From assembly GCA_964547905.1 (NCBI GenBank), contig CAZJPN010000053.1, forward strand, positions 59,792 through 123,791: a stretch of DNA of 64,000 nt, written 5' to 3'. The notes under the pieces were generated by a model. It did not search any database and was not told where the DNA came from. It was given only the letters and a program-made list of their open reading frames with translations. This document shows positions 41,832 to 51,382 of this stretch, piece by piece. This DNA comes from JAJYLM01 sp964547905. GTDB lineage: Bacteria; JAMCPX01. How positions within the stretch are numbered: the first letter of the stretch is position 1; each line of letters starts with the position of its first letter. The translations under genes and the position numbers were made by a program.

Positions 41832-42911
41832 ATGGTTATGATGAAAAGACATAAAACAAAGGTCATAAAAGTAGGCAATGTAAAGATAGGCGGCAGCAAC
41901 CCTATTGTTGTACAGAGCATGACCAACACGCACACAAAGGATGTCTCTGCTACCATAAAGCAGGTGAACCAGCTTGCTGAAGCCGGTGCCGGGATTGTAA
42001 GGCTCGCTGTTCCTGATAAGGATTCCGCACTCGCCCTGAAGACTATAAAGCAGTCAGTGCGGGTGCCGCTCATAGCAGACATCCACTTTGACTACAGGCT
42101 TGCCCTGGCATCAATCAAAAACGGTGTTGACGGCCTGAGGATTAATCCGGGAAACATTGGCAGCCGGGAACGCATTCAGGAGGTCGTTCGTGCAGCCGCT
42201 GACGCAGGCATACCCATACGGGTTGGAGTCAATGCCGGTTCATTACCGCAAGATATACTGGAACGGTATAATTTTCATCCGACCGCAGGGGCTATCGTTG
42301 AAACAGCCATGAGAAACATACACGAGCTTGAGGCTTTCAACTTCGATAATATAAAAGTATCCGTAAAATCAAGTAATGTCCTCGTGATGATAGAGGCGTA
42401 CAGACAATTATCAAAACTTGTGGATTATCCTCTGCATCTCGGCGTAACTGAGGCCGGTACAGTATTGTCAGGCAGCATAAAATCGGCCATAGGCATGGGT
42501 ATACTGCTTTCCGAAGGCATTGGCGATACGATACGGGTATCGCTTACCGACGATCCCGTCATTGAGGTAAAGGCCGGATACGAGATTCTCAGAGCGCTCG
42601 GGCTCGTCCACTACGGCGTTGAGATCATTTCGTGCCCCACCTGCGCGCGGGCTGAATTTGATGTGATTGGGCTTGTCAATTCTCTCGAAAAAAAGCTGAT
42701 TAATGTAAAGGAGCCTCTCACGGTTGCGGTTATGGGTTGTGTTGTGAACGGCCCCGGAGAGGCAAAAGAGGCGGACGTCGGCATTGCCTGCGGAAAAGGC
42801 GGTGGAATCTTATTCAAGCGCGGAAAGGCAGTAGGCAAGGTAAAAGAAACCGAATACAAAAAGACATTGATGGTAGAGGTACTCAACCTGTTAAGCCAAA
42901 AGGGCCAATAG
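41832..42911 (+). CDS. ispG: 4-hydroxy-3-methylbut-2-enyl diphosphate synthase (IspG/GcpE)
   Basis: A 359-residue IspG, the [4Fe-4S] enzyme converting MEcPP to HMBPP in the methylerythritol phosphate isoprenoid pathway. The TIM-barrel part has VVQSMTNTHTKDVSATIKQV, ADIHFDYRLALASI and LRINPGNIG. The C-terminal cluster ligands are Cys268 and Cys271 (SCPTC), Cys303 (MGCVVNGPGE) and Glu310. Several N-terminal Mets (1, 3, 4) make the exact start uncertain. Reductant is usually ferredoxin or flavodoxin. It is the first housekeeping gene after the decayed island. Confidence 0.96.
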   Translation: MVMMKRHKTKVIKVGNVKIGGSNPIVVQSMTNTHTKDVSATIKQVNQLAEAGAGIVRLAVPDKDSALALKTIKQSVRVPLIADIHFDYRLALASIKNGVDGLRINPGNIGSRERIQEVVRAAADAGIPIRVGVNAGSLPQDILERYNFHPTAGAIVETAMRNIHELEAFNFDNIKVSVKSSNVLVMIEAYRQLSKLVDYPLHLGVTEAGTVLSGSIKSAIGMGILLSEGIGDTIRVSLTDDPVIEVKAGYEILRALGLVHYGVEIISCPTCARAEFDVIGLVNSLEKKLINVKEPLTVAVMGCVVNGPGEAKEADVGIACGKGGGILFKRGKAVGKVKETEYKKTLMVEVLNLLSQKGQ

Positions 42912-43063
42912 GAAAGTTTGCTTATCCTTCCACGAAAAGATCCCAAAAAGGACTATTTCATTCGCACCAGGGAAGGAACACCAATTGTATAAAATTTGTC
43001 ACAGGAAACTAAAAAAACTTTAATAGTTGACTTATTTTCCTTGCCTGCTTATACTTATCCCAT

Positions 43064-43711
43064 ATGGAAAACGATATCGAACAGAAGATTATCGAGAAAG
43101 CGGCAGAACTGTTCCCCCGGTTGGGCTTCTCCAAGGTTACCATGGATGAGCTGTGCGATGAACTCGGCATAAGTAAAAAAACGCTTTACCGGTATTTTAC
43201 CAGTAAGGATGCACTCGCAGACGCTGTTTTCAAGTGGAACATACGCTCCGTAAAAAATAACCTCCTCGATATCATGAGCGAACCCTTCGATTATCTTGAA
43301 CGGCTCTACAAACTTTGTGAATTCATCAGCAGGTTTTTATCAAGGATGAATAAAACAGCCCAGCAGGATCTGCTCAGACACCGTCCCGACCTGTGGAAGA
43401 AATTAGAACTTTATCGCAAGCAGGAAATATTTCCTATTTTCAAGAACATGCTTGATGAAGGGATAACACTTGGTATTGTAAGAGATGATGTTCAAAAAGA
43501 TCTCATCTTGCTTGTGCTCGCTTCTGCTGTAGAGGGAATCCTGACTCCGGAGATTTTAACAACCCAGTCCTTTTCAACCGAAGATGCCTTCCGGGGCATA
43601 ATAAATATCTTTTTTAACGGCGTTTTGACGGACCAGGCAAGGTCCCATTACAATAAAAACCTCAAAAAACAAAGAAGAACAGAAAGGCTATTTAAAAGGA
43701 GAGAGAAATGA
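43064..43711 (+). CDS. TetR-family regulator of the downstream ABC exporter (CecR-like)
   Basis: A 215-residue repressor. The helix-turn-helix is KAAELFPRLGFSKVTMDELC followed by DELGISKKTLYRYFTSKDAL (about residues 8-50). The C-terminal domain is helical and rich in charged residues, ending KKQRRTERLFKRREK. The gene overlaps the HlyD gene by 4 bp, so it is co-transcribed with the exporter, like CecR (YbiH) with ybhGFSR in enterobacteria. Confidence 0.9.
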   Translation: MENDIEQKIIEKAAELFPRLGFSKVTMDELCDELGISKKTLYRYFTSKDALADAVFKWNIRSVKNNLLDIMSEPFDYLERLYKLCEFISRFLSRMNKTAQQDLLRHRPDLWKKLELYRKQEIFPIFKNMLDEGITLGIVRDDVQKDLILLVLASAVEGILTPEILTTQSFSTEDAFRGIINIFFNGVLTDQARSHYNKNLKKQRRTERLFKRREK

Positions 43712-44574
43712 TAGTGAAGAAAGCACATACGGTAATTTTTTTATTGATTGGCATGTCGGTTTTTTTTGTTGCTTCTTGTTCAAATAGAAATGCAAATCTT
43801 GTGACAGGCAGCGGGACCATAGAGGTTACGGAATACGATGCAGCTTCGAAAATCCCTGGAAGAATAGGGTGGCTTGCTGTTGACGAAGGAGATACGGTAA
43901 GCGATGGCGAAGTTATCGTAACATTGACCACACGGGAACTGACTGCAGAGAAGAACAGGGCACAGGCAAGTCTTAAAGCTGCAAACGCACAGATCGTATC
44001 GGCTCAGGCTCAACTGAGATATTTGGCAGCAGACCTGAAAAGGATCGAAGCACTTTATAAAAAAGGCGGGGCTTCTCAGCAGCAGCTTGATCTCATACGA
44101 TCTCAAACGGATTCGACCAAAGCACAATTGAATGCCGCAATTGCAATGAAACAGGAGGCAGAGAGTGCTTTAAAACTTGCAGAGATCCAGTATGATGAGA
44201 GTATGATTGCATCGCCTATCACCGGCGTTGTTTTAACAAAGAACTATGAACGGGGTGATGTGATTATGCCGGGTTCTACAATATTTACTTTGGGCAATCT
44301 TCATAGACCGTGGATAAAGATATATGTAAGTGACATGGACCTCGGCAAGGTATGGCTGGGGCAGCATGTTCATTTAAAGGTGGATAGTTTTCCGAACAAA
44401 ACATTTGAAGGAACAGTCGAGCAAATAGCAAACAAGGCAGAGTTTACCCCGCATGATGTACAAACAAAGGAAGACAGAACTTCGCTTGTGTTCGCCGTGA
44501 AGGTTTATATCGACAATAGAGAAATGCTTCTTAAGCCAGGGATGCCGGCAGATGCTGTATTTGAGACAAAGTAA
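43708..44574 (+). CDS. HlyD-family adaptor lipoprotein (YbhG-like)
   Basis: A 288-residue periplasmic adaptor. A lipoprotein signal with lipobox FVASC (Cys near residue 24) suggests anchoring to the inner membrane by lipid. Half-motifs TVSDGEVIVTLTTRELTAEK and ASPITGVVLTKNYERGDVIM flank a coiled-coil (about residues 75-155). It would link the ABC-2 permeases to an outer-membrane channel. No tolC gene is in this operon; the TolC-like protein at 2987 is a candidate partner. Confidence 0.9.
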   Translation: MIVKKAHTVIFLLIGMSVFFVASCSNRNANLVTGSGTIEVTEYDAASKIPGRIGWLAVDEGDTVSDGEVIVTLTTRELTAEKNRAQASLKAANAQIVSAQAQLRYLAADLKRIEALYKKGGASQQQLDLIRSQTDSTKAQLNAAIAMKQEAESALKLAEIQYDESMIASPITGVVLTKNYERGDVIMPGSTIFTLGNLHRPWIKIYVSDMDLGKVWLGQHVHLKVDSFPNKTFEGTVEQIANKAEFTPHDVQTKEDRTSLVFAVKVYIDNREMLLKPGMPADAVFETK

Positions 44575-45500
44575 TGTTTGCTGTTGAAACATCAGACCTT
44601 AAAAAAAATTTTGATGAAACAGAGGCTGTACGCGGTGTTGATCTGCGTATAAACAAGGGAGACCTCTTTGGCCTCATCGGTCCTGACGGCGCAGGGAAAA
44701 CAACGCTCATGAGACTGCTCACCGGCGTTATGACGCCTGACAGCGGCTCGATCAGGATATTCGACACAGATGCTTTACAGCATAAGGCAGAAACAGGCAT
44801 GATGCTCGGATATATGCCACAGAGATTCAGTCTGTATGAAGAGTTGACTGTAGAAGAAAATCTGGAATTCTTTGCCTCGCTCCGTTCGGTTGAAAGGGAC
44901 AATTTTATAAGGCAAAAAAATTATCTCCTCAAGTTTACAAACCTTGACCCGTTCACAAAAAGGCTTGCAGGAAAGCTTTCCGGCGGCATGAAACAGAAGC
45001 TCGGACTTGCATGCACACTTATCCATCAACCGCAATTGTTGATCCTTGATGAACCGACGACAGGCGTTGACCCTGTATCAAGGCGAGAGTTCTGGCAGAT
45101 ACTGGATTCGTTTCTGCATAAGGGCATGACTATCCTGCTTTCAACCCCCTATATGGACGAGGCGGATCGGTGTACAACCATTGCACTTATGAATAACGGC
45201 GTTTTGCCTGTTGTTGATACACCCCAGCATATCAAAACCCTCGTCAAGGGTACCATGCTCGAGGTTGTCTTAAAAGAGCCGCTGCGTGCAAAGCAAGTAT
45301 TGAATAATACCGATATTTACAAACATGTGCATATACTTGGTGACAGGATTCATGTGTATGTGGACAAACCGGATCCGGTATACATAGCAGATGTCCGGCA
45401 GATCCTCACCAGCAGCGGTTTAACCGTGGACCAAACAGGATTCACCCCGCCGGCACTTGAGGATGTTTTTGTATCTATCATTAAAAAGGAACACGCATGA
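44574..45500 (+). CDS. ABC transporter ATP-binding protein (first half of YbhF-like)
   Basis: A 308-residue ATPase. Walker A LIGPDGAGKTT (about residue 38), signature LSGGMKQKLGLACTL, Walker B LLILDEPTTGVDP, and the H-loop where the usual His seems to be replaced (ILLSTPYMDEADRCT has Thr-Pro in place of the TH pair). A C-terminal regulatory extension follows. It corresponds to the first ATPase of the fused YbhF. Start and stop codons overlap with both neighbours. Confidence 0.92.
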   Translation: MFAVETSDLKKNFDETEAVRGVDLRINKGDLFGLIGPDGAGKTTLMRLLTGVMTPDSGSIRIFDTDALQHKAETGMMLGYMPQRFSLYEELTVEENLEFFASLRSVERDNFIRQKNYLLKFTNLDPFTKRLAGKLSGGMKQKLGLACTLIHQPQLLILDEPTTGVDPVSRREFWQILDSFLHKGMTILLSTPYMDEADRCTTIALMNNGVLPVVDTPQHIKTLVKGTMLEVVLKEPLRAKQVLNNTDIYKHVHILGDRIHVYVDKPDPVYIADVRQILTSSGLTVDQTGFTPPALEDVFVSIIKKEHA

Positions 45501-46456
45501 ACGAGTATCCTGTGCAAGCGATAAATCTGAGGCGTTTATTTGGTGATTTTGTTGCGGTTGACAATATAACTCTCAGCGTTGAAAAAGGCGAGGTGTTTGG
45601 CTTTCTCGGCCCGAACGGCGCAGGGAAAACAACAACCGTAAAGATGCTCTGCGGCCTGCTTATGCCAAGTTCGGGTTCTGCAAAGGTTGCAGGATTCGAT
45701 ATTGCCACACAGCCGGATGATGTAAAAAGTTCTATAGGCTATATGTCCCAGAAATTTTCCTTGTACAGCGAACTCACGGTTTCAGAAAATATAGATTTCT
45801 TTGGGAATATATATGGTATAGCTAACAGTAAATTAAAGACACGAAAGCAGGAGATAATCAAATTAACAGGGCTTGAAGGCAGGGAACATGCCGTAACATC
45901 AACGCTCTCGGTTGGATGGAAACAGAGGCTTGCGCTCGGATGTTCGATCATTCACAATCCGAGGATCCTGTTTCTCGATGAGCCGACAGCGGGGGTTGAT
46001 CCCAATTCACGCAGGATGTTCTGGGACCTTATTTACAGCCTTGCGCAAAAAGGCATGACCATGTTTGTGACAACCCATTACATGGATGAGGCGGAAAACT
46101 GCACAAGACTCGGATTTATTTATAACGGGAAGATGGTCGCATCGGGAACCCCGCTTGAAATAAAACGCACGCAGATGAAGGGAACGATAATAGAGCTCGA
46201 TACGGACGCTCCGTCGGACGCGCTGAAACTTATAAAACCCATGGCGGCCATGGATGAGGTGTCCTTTTTCGGCAGGCTCATCCATGCGGTTACCACTACC
46301 CCTGCAGGCGCCATCGATCAGACGATAGAAAACATCGCACAACTTCTGAAGCAGAACGGGGTAATGGTCAACAGGATAAATACGATCCCCCCTTCCCTCG
46401 AGGACATATTCATAAGCCTGATAAAGCAGGAGGACAGGCAGGGGGAACATCAATGA
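45497..46456 (+). CDS. ABC transporter ATP-binding protein (second half of YbhF-like)
   Basis: A 319-residue ATPase. Walker A FLGPNGAGKTTTVK, Walker B RILFLDEPTAGVDP and H-switch FVTTHYMDEAEN are intact. The signature is LSVGWKQRLALGC rather than LSGGQ, a variant also seen in the second half of YbhF. Since the first ATPase has a degenerate H-loop and this one a degenerate signature, the two probably form an asymmetric heterodimer with one working site. It overlaps neighbours by 4 bp on each side. Confidence 0.92.
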   Translation: MNEYPVQAINLRRLFGDFVAVDNITLSVEKGEVFGFLGPNGAGKTTTVKMLCGLLMPSSGSAKVAGFDIATQPDDVKSSIGYMSQKFSLYSELTVSENIDFFGNIYGIANSKLKTRKQEIIKLTGLEGREHAVTSTLSVGWKQRLALGCSIIHNPRILFLDEPTAGVDPNSRRMFWDLIYSLAQKGMTMFVTTHYMDEAENCTRLGFIYNGKMVASGTPLEIKRTQMKGTIIELDTDAPSDALKLIKPMAAMDEVSFFGRLIHAVTTTPAGAIDQTIENIAQLLKQNGVMVNRINTIPPSLEDIFISLIKQEDRQGEHQ

Positions 46457-47598
46457 AAAGTCATAGCTTGCTCAGGCCTGTCATAAAAAAAGAATTTATC
46501 CAGATCATCAGGGACCCCATCAGCCTTGCAGTCGTTATATTGATTCCCATTATTCAGCTTTTGCTGTTTGGCTACGCAGTAAGCTTTGATATTAAGCATA
46601 TCCCTATGGGCGTTTTTGATCAGTCGCATACGCAGGAAAGCAGGCAGTTGATAAGGGCTGTAACAGCGTCCTCCTATTTCGTTATCGCGGACAATGCAAA
46701 CAGCAGGACAGAAATAAATACCCTGCTCGAAAAAGGCGATATCAAGATAGGCGTTATTATACCCCCTCATTTTGCAGAAGATATCAATGCAAATAAAACA
46801 GCAAACGTACAGCTTCTTATCGACGGAACCGATGCCAATGTCGGTGGTGTTGCCCTTGGATATTTCATAGCCGCTGCGCAGGGGTATGCGCTCAATATTA
46901 CAAAGCGCGTGCTGAATGAGCAGGGCGGTTCAGGCCTTCTTAAGAATTTTCCGCTTCTGTCGCAGCGTCTCCGTATATGGTATAATCAGACATTGCGGAC
47001 GGAAAACTTCATTGTGCCGGGGCTCATAGCGACCATACTGATGATCCTTGGCGTCCTCATGACATCACAGAGCGTTGCGCGCGAGTATGAACGGGGAACC
47101 ATGGAACAGCTCATTGTCTCTCCTGTAAAGGTATACGAGCTTATCATAGGAAAGCTTGTACCGTATATCCTTATAGGATTTGTCCAGGTAGCGCTCGTTA
47201 CTTTTATCGCAGTGCTGGTATTTCGTGTGCCGCTGAAAGGCAGCATCCTGCTTTTAACCGTTACAACATTTTTGTTTCTCGTCAGTGCCATGGGTATAGG
47301 GTTTTTGTTTTCAGCGATAACAAAATCCCAACAGGTTGCAATGCAGATGTCGTTTGTAGGAACCATGCTGCCTTCACTGCTGCTCTCGGGATTTATATAT
47401 CCTATCAACAGTATGCCACTCGCCTTAAGGATATTCTCATATATTGTGCCTGCAAAATATTTTCTTGTGATTCTGAGAGGTATTTTCCTTAAAAATTCTG
47501 GTGTGTTTGTTCTTATGCCACAGATACTAATCATGATCCTGATCTCGGTTATCGTGCTGACGCTCTGCATCCTAAAAACAAAGAAGAGCCTTGATTGA
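46453..47598 (+). CDS. ABC-2 type permease (YbhS-like)
   Basis: A 381-residue permease with one N-terminal helix (about residues 25-45, ISLAVVILIPIIQLLLFGYA), a large periplasmic domain and five C-terminal helices. The RTENFIVPGLIATILMILGV and YERGTMEQLIVSPVKVYELI (coupling helix) segments are standard for this family. It pairs with the next permease, which begins 8 bp before its end. Confidence 0.92.
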   Translation: MKSHSLLRPVIKKEFIQIIRDPISLAVVILIPIIQLLLFGYAVSFDIKHIPMGVFDQSHTQESRQLIRAVTASSYFVIADNANSRTEINTLLEKGDIKIGVIIPPHFAEDINANKTANVQLLIDGTDANVGGVALGYFIAAAQGYALNITKRVLNEQGGSGLLKNFPLLSQRLRIWYNQTLRTENFIVPGLIATILMILGVLMTSQSVAREYERGTMEQLIVSPVKVYELIIGKLVPYILIGFVQVALVTFIAVLVFRVPLKGSILLLTVTTFLFLVSAMGIGFLFSAITKSQQVAMQMSFVGTMLPSLLLSGFIYPINSMPLALRIFSYIVPAKYFLVILRGIFLKNSGVFVLMPQILIMILISVIVLTLCILKTKKSLD

Positions 47599-48742
47599 TA
47601 TGAATAAGTGGAAAATATTTTCCTTACGGGTAAAGGCCATAGCACGCAAGGAATTCATCCAGTTACGGCGTGACAAACGTATGTTGTTCATCGCATTTAT
47701 AGCGCCCATCATCCAGCTCACCCTATTCGGGTACGCAGCGACGCTTGACGTTAAATCCGTGCCCGTGGTCGTTTGTGACATGGATCAGAGCATGCAGAGC
47801 AGGACTATACTCAATGACATTACCGCTTCAGGCTACTTTGCAATACAGAGTAGAGTACCTTCTCTCCATGATGTGAGAAAGAACCTGGATGACGGTATAG
47901 CCATGGTAGGTATTGTCATACCAGAGGGGCTCGAGAGAGATATAAACGGAGGGAGAAAAGCGCATATACAGACCATCATCGATGGCTCGAATGCCATCTA
48001 TGCAACCATGGTAAGGTCATATTTAGAAAGGATCCTAACAAACAGAGCACTCGAACTTTCAACAGAGGAGATGTCTAAAAACGGGCTTATACCTTTTACC
48101 CCTCTGAATATACAGCCAAGGGTATGGTACAATCCTACGCTTAAGAGCAGGGACTTCATGGTGCCCGGGGTTTTTGCACTCGTGCTTATGATCATAAGTA
48201 CGGTACTTACCTCAATGGCCATAGTAAAAGAAAAGGAACGCGGCACCATCGAACAGCTCATTGTTACCCCCATAAAGCCTACAGAACTCATAGCAGGAAA
48301 GCTTCTACCTTTTTCTATTATTAGTTTGATCGATATAGCACTCGTTACCATGGTTGCCGTATTCTGGTTTAAAATTCCACTTCATGGAAGCTTCATACTT
48401 TTATTTTTACTCTCGGCACTATTCATGCTGACAACACTCGGACTCGGTCTTCTGATCTCAACTGTTTCAAAAACTCAACAACAGGCCATGATGATATCCA
48501 TGCTTATTATTATGCCGATAATACTGCTCTCAGGCGTCATGTCGCCCATAGACAACATGCCTGTGGCTGTACAGTATTTTACACTCCTCATACCTCTGCG
48601 GTATTTTATCGTCATTGTACGCTCTATATTCATGAAGGGTTCCGGTATGTCCATCCTCTGGCCCGACACAATCGCACTTGCAGCCTTCGGCATCGTCCTC
48701 TTCTTGCTTAGTGTAAGCAGGTTTAACAAGCGGATCGGTTAA
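47591..48742 (+). CDS. ABC-2 type permease (YbhR-like)
   Basis: A 383-residue paralogue of the preceding permease with the same layout: N-terminal helix (MLFIAFIAPIIQLTLFGYAA), periplasmic domain, RDFMVPGVFALVLMIISTVL and the coupling region ERGTIEQLIVTPIKPTELIA. It closes the tetR-hlyD-ABC-ABC-permease-permease operon. Downstream is a long inverted-repeat element and then a convergent gene. Confidence 0.92.
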   Translation: MIDMNKWKIFSLRVKAIARKEFIQLRRDKRMLFIAFIAPIIQLTLFGYAATLDVKSVPVVVCDMDQSMQSRTILNDITASGYFAIQSRVPSLHDVRKNLDDGIAMVGIVIPEGLERDINGGRKAHIQTIIDGSNAIYATMVRSYLERILTNRALELSTEEMSKNGLIPFTPLNIQPRVWYNPTLKSRDFMVPGVFALVLMIISTVLTSMAIVKEKERGTIEQLIVTPIKPTELIAGKLLPFSIISLIDIALVTMVAVFWFKIPLHGSFILLFLLSALFMLTTLGLGLLISTVSKTQQQAMMISMLIIMPIILLSGVMSPIDNMPVAVQYFTLLIPLRYFIVIVRSIFMKGSGMSILWPDTIALAAFGIVLFLLSVSRFNKRIG

Positions 48743-48960
48743 CCTGAAAAATGCGTTTGCAAAAGATCAAAGTTTGTGTAATGAGTGAAAACCCTGCGTC
48801 AAATAAAGGTATTCTTCGAAAATCCGATAAGGAGAACACACCGGGTAATAGCATATAAAAATACAGAGGACTAAAAGTTCGTTTCTATAAGAAAACGTAT
48901 AGATATTAGGTGGATCGCAGGGTTGAACGAATGAGCAAGCTTTGATCTTGCATTTTTCGG
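48743..48960. repeat. 218-bp long imperfect inverted-repeat element
   Basis: The gap between the convergent permease and macro-domain genes is occupied by two ~45-55 base arms that are reverse complements with small gaps. GAAAAATGC and AAGATCAAAG (48746-48772) pair with 48940-48958, and AACCCTGCG (48790-48798) pairs exactly with CGCAGGGTT (48916-48924). No gene is inside. It could be a bidirectional terminator, a cruciform or a non-autonomous mobile element. Confidence 0.55.
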
Positions 48961-48961
48961 G

Positions 48962-49495
48962 TTAAGCCTTCAGCCTTTTAAGGGTTTGTTCGTACACCTT
49001 GAGATCGCTGTCCGAGAAAAGCACAAACCTGACAAGGGAGAGACCTTTATTTGTTTTAACAAAATCCGCGACTGTTTTTATAGCAACCTCCGCTGCCTTA
49101 TCAATCGGATAGCCATATATACCTGTGCTTATAGCCGGGAAGGAAATGCTCTTTAAATTATGTTTTACTGCAAGCTCAAGGCTTGTTTTGTAAGCTCCGG
49201 ACAGGAGTCTATCCTCTCCGTGTTTTCCGCCATTATATACAGGACCTACTGCATGAATAACATAGCGCGCCTTAAGGTTTCCACCTGTCGTAATGACTGC
49301 ACTGCCTGTAAGACAACCGCCAATCTTTGTGCATTCTTCTGTGATCTTTGGCCCCCCAGCTCTATGTATGGCTCCATCTACGCCGCCGCCTTCTACAAGT
49401 CTTGAGTTTGCGGCATTTACAATTGCATCCGTCTGTTCAAGGGTAATATCACCCTTCACAAGAGACAGGACCGTATTCCCAACCGTTAACTCCAT
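48962..49495 (-). CDS. Macro-domain ADP-ribose/O-acetyl-ADP-ribose hydrolase
   Basis: A 177-residue single macro domain close to YmdB. The ADP-ribose-binding motifs are GDITLEQTDAIVNAANSRLV (about residues 15-34), GGGVDGAIHRAGG (about 37-49), and ISFPAISTGIYGYPIDKAA (about 115-133). Such proteins deacetylate O-acetyl-ADP-ribose or remove ADP-ribose from macromolecules. The gene follows hisD by 4 bp, in a murA-hisG-hisD operon, an unexplained association. Confidence 0.92.
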   Translation of the reverse strand: MELTVGNTVLSLVKGDITLEQTDAIVNAANSRLVEGGGVDGAIHRAGGPKITEECTKIGGCLTGSAVITTGGNLKARYVIHAVGPVYNGGKHGEDRLLSGAYKTSLELAVKHNLKSISFPAISTGIYGYPIDKAAEVAIKTVADFVKTNKGLSLVRFVLFSDSDLKVYEQTLKRLKA

Positions 49496-49499
49496 ACTA

Positions 49500-50756
49500 T
49501 TACCTCCTTATGCTGGCTGCCAGTGCATGTGCATAAAGGCCTTCTACTCTGCCGATCTCCTCAGCGTACGGTGCGAGCCTTGAAAAACCGTTTCCTTTGA
49601 CCTCAAGCAGAGTTGTTCTTTTCATAAAATCATATACACCGAGTCCGGAGGAGAACCTTGCTGCCCCCATGGTAGGCAGTACATGGTCCGGACCTGCAAC
49701 ATAGTCACCAAGCACTTCAGGCGTATAAGCCCCGAGAAATACGGCACCGGCATGCCTGACAAGTTCAAGGTATGGCCGCGGTGTTTTTACAGCAAGCTCA
49801 AGGTGTTCCGGCGCAATTATATTTACTATATCCATTGCCTTTTTTATGTTGTTAGCAACAACAGCAAAACCATAGGTCTTAAGGCTCTTTTCAATAGTGA
49901 TCTTCCTTTTCATGGATCGGATTAATACCAATATATGTTGGTTTACCTTTTGGACATACGCTTTATCATTTGCAATCAAAACGCTCATTGCCTGTTCATC
50001 GTGTTCCGCCTGTGCCATAAGATCTGCCGCAATATACGATGGATTAACCGTACCGTCCGCAACGACGACAACCTCACTCGGACCTGCTACCATATCTATC
50101 CCAACATCTCCGTACACAAGCTTTTTGGCAAGCGTAACATATCTATTGCCCGGGCCCACGATCTTATCTACTTTATCGATACTCTCTGTACCATAAGCCA
50201 GGGCTGCTATTGCGTATGCCCCCCCTATAGATAATACCCTCTTAATGCCAAGCATCCCTGCAACTGCAAGCACATGATAGTCTTGAGAAGGTGTCGCCAT
50301 TGTTATATCCTTTACACCTGCAATAATCGCAGGGATCGCATTCATGATCACGGATGATGGGTACGACGCACTGCCGCCCGGCACGTACAGACCGACACTG
50401 TGCACAGGCGTAAAAAATTCACCGTAAGAAATGCCCTTGCTTTCCATAAGCATCCACGGGGTTATGTGCTTTTTCTCCTGCCTATGAAAAGCGGTAACCC
50501 TTTTTATAGCAAGATCAAATGCCTGTTTCTCACTGCGGCTCAGATGGATTACAGCGGATTTTATTTCTCCCGGATCAACGATTAAATCTTTTGTGTCAAT
50601 ATGATCGTACAGTTTTCGGAATTGAAAGAGTGCCTGATCCCCATGGCTCTTCACAGCATCGATAATCTTCCTCACCGATCCATAGATATCATTGTAAGAG
50701 CTTTTTCTTTTCAAAAGGATTGGTCCAATGTCGGATTTATTTATAACCTTTATCAT
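49500..50756 (-). CDS. hisD: Histidinol dehydrogenase
   Basis: A 418-residue zinc enzyme that oxidises L-histidinol to L-histidine in two NAD-linked steps. The signatures VGLYVPGGSASYPSSVIMNA near 118, DKIVGPGNRYVTLAKKLVYG near 200, DMVAGPSEVVVVADGTVNPS and the zinc/base region IAADLMAQAEHDEQAMSVLI near 240, and LEVLGDYVAGPDHVLPTMGA-type C-terminal sequence identify it. It overlaps hisG by 4 bp. Confidence 0.96.
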   Translation of the reverse strand: MIKVINKSDIGPILLKRKSSYNDIYGSVRKIIDAVKSHGDQALFQFRKLYDHIDTKDLIVDPGEIKSAVIHLSRSEKQAFDLAIKRVTAFHRQEKKHITPWMLMESKGISYGEFFTPVHSVGLYVPGGSASYPSSVIMNAIPAIIAGVKDITMATPSQDYHVLAVAGMLGIKRVLSIGGAYAIAALAYGTESIDKVDKIVGPGNRYVTLAKKLVYGDVGIDMVAGPSEVVVVADGTVNPSYIAADLMAQAEHDEQAMSVLIANDKAYVQKVNQHILVLIRSMKRKITIEKSLKTYGFAVVANNIKKAMDIVNIIAPEHLELAVKTPRPYLELVRHAGAVFLGAYTPEVLGDYVAGPDHVLPTMGAARFSSGLGVYDFMKRTTLLEVKGNGFSRLAPYAEEIGRVEGLYAHALAASIRR

Positions 50757-51382
50757 ACACCCCTCTTAAATCTTGATATTATCTTATTAATGTCTTCCTG
50801 TTTTGTTCTCATAGAAGCCTTATTAACAACAAGCCGTGCGGATGATTGCATGATAACCTCCAGTTCTTCCAGCCCGTTTGTCTTTAATGTTTCTCCAGTT
50901 GAAACAAGATCGACAATAAGATCAGAGATACCAAAAAGCGGTGCAAGTTCAATAGCACCGTACAGCTTTATGACATCAACCTGAAATCCCCTTTTTTTGA
51001 AATATTCCGATGTGAGATGCGGATATTTTGTAGCAACCCGTATGCCGGAAAGATCTTGTTTCTCCATTACGTTGCTGCCATTCGCACCTGCAACTGAAAG
51101 CCTGCATTTGCCGAAATCAAATGCAAGGGCAGTAATAACATCCCTGTTCTGCTCTTTTACAAGATCATAACCGATAATACCAATATCAACGGCACCATAC
51201 TCTACGTAGGTAAGTAGGTCTACAGCTCTTATAACAATAGCCTCTGCATTCCCGTCGGGCGTCGCAAACCTCAATTTCCTCGATTTGTTAAGGGCTGAGG
51301 AAAAATCAAACCCGTTCTTTCTCAGAACTGCGATGGATTCTTCAAGCATCCTGCCTTTGGGCAGCCCTATTTTTATAGTCAT
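50753..51382 (-). CDS. hisG: ATP phosphoribosyltransferase, short form
   Basis: A 209-residue HisG of the short (HisGS) type: KIGLPKGRMLEESIAVLRKN at the start, VDIGIIGYDLVKEQNRDVIT near 75, and DLIVDLVSTGETLKTNGLEE near 150 (PRPP loop). The short form lacks the C-terminal regulatory domain and needs HisZ, which is not in this window. It catalyses the first step of histidine synthesis. It overlaps murA by 4 bp. Confidence 0.95.
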   Translation of the reverse strand: MTIKIGLPKGRMLEESIAVLRKNGFDFSSALNKSRKLRFATPDGNAEAIVIRAVDLLTYVEYGAVDIGIIGYDLVKEQNRDVITALAFDFGKCRLSVAGANGSNVMEKQDLSGIRVATKYPHLTSEYFKKRGFQVDVIKLYGAIELAPLFGISDLIVDLVSTGETLKTNGLEELEVIMQSSARLVVNKASMRTKQEDINKIISRFKRGV

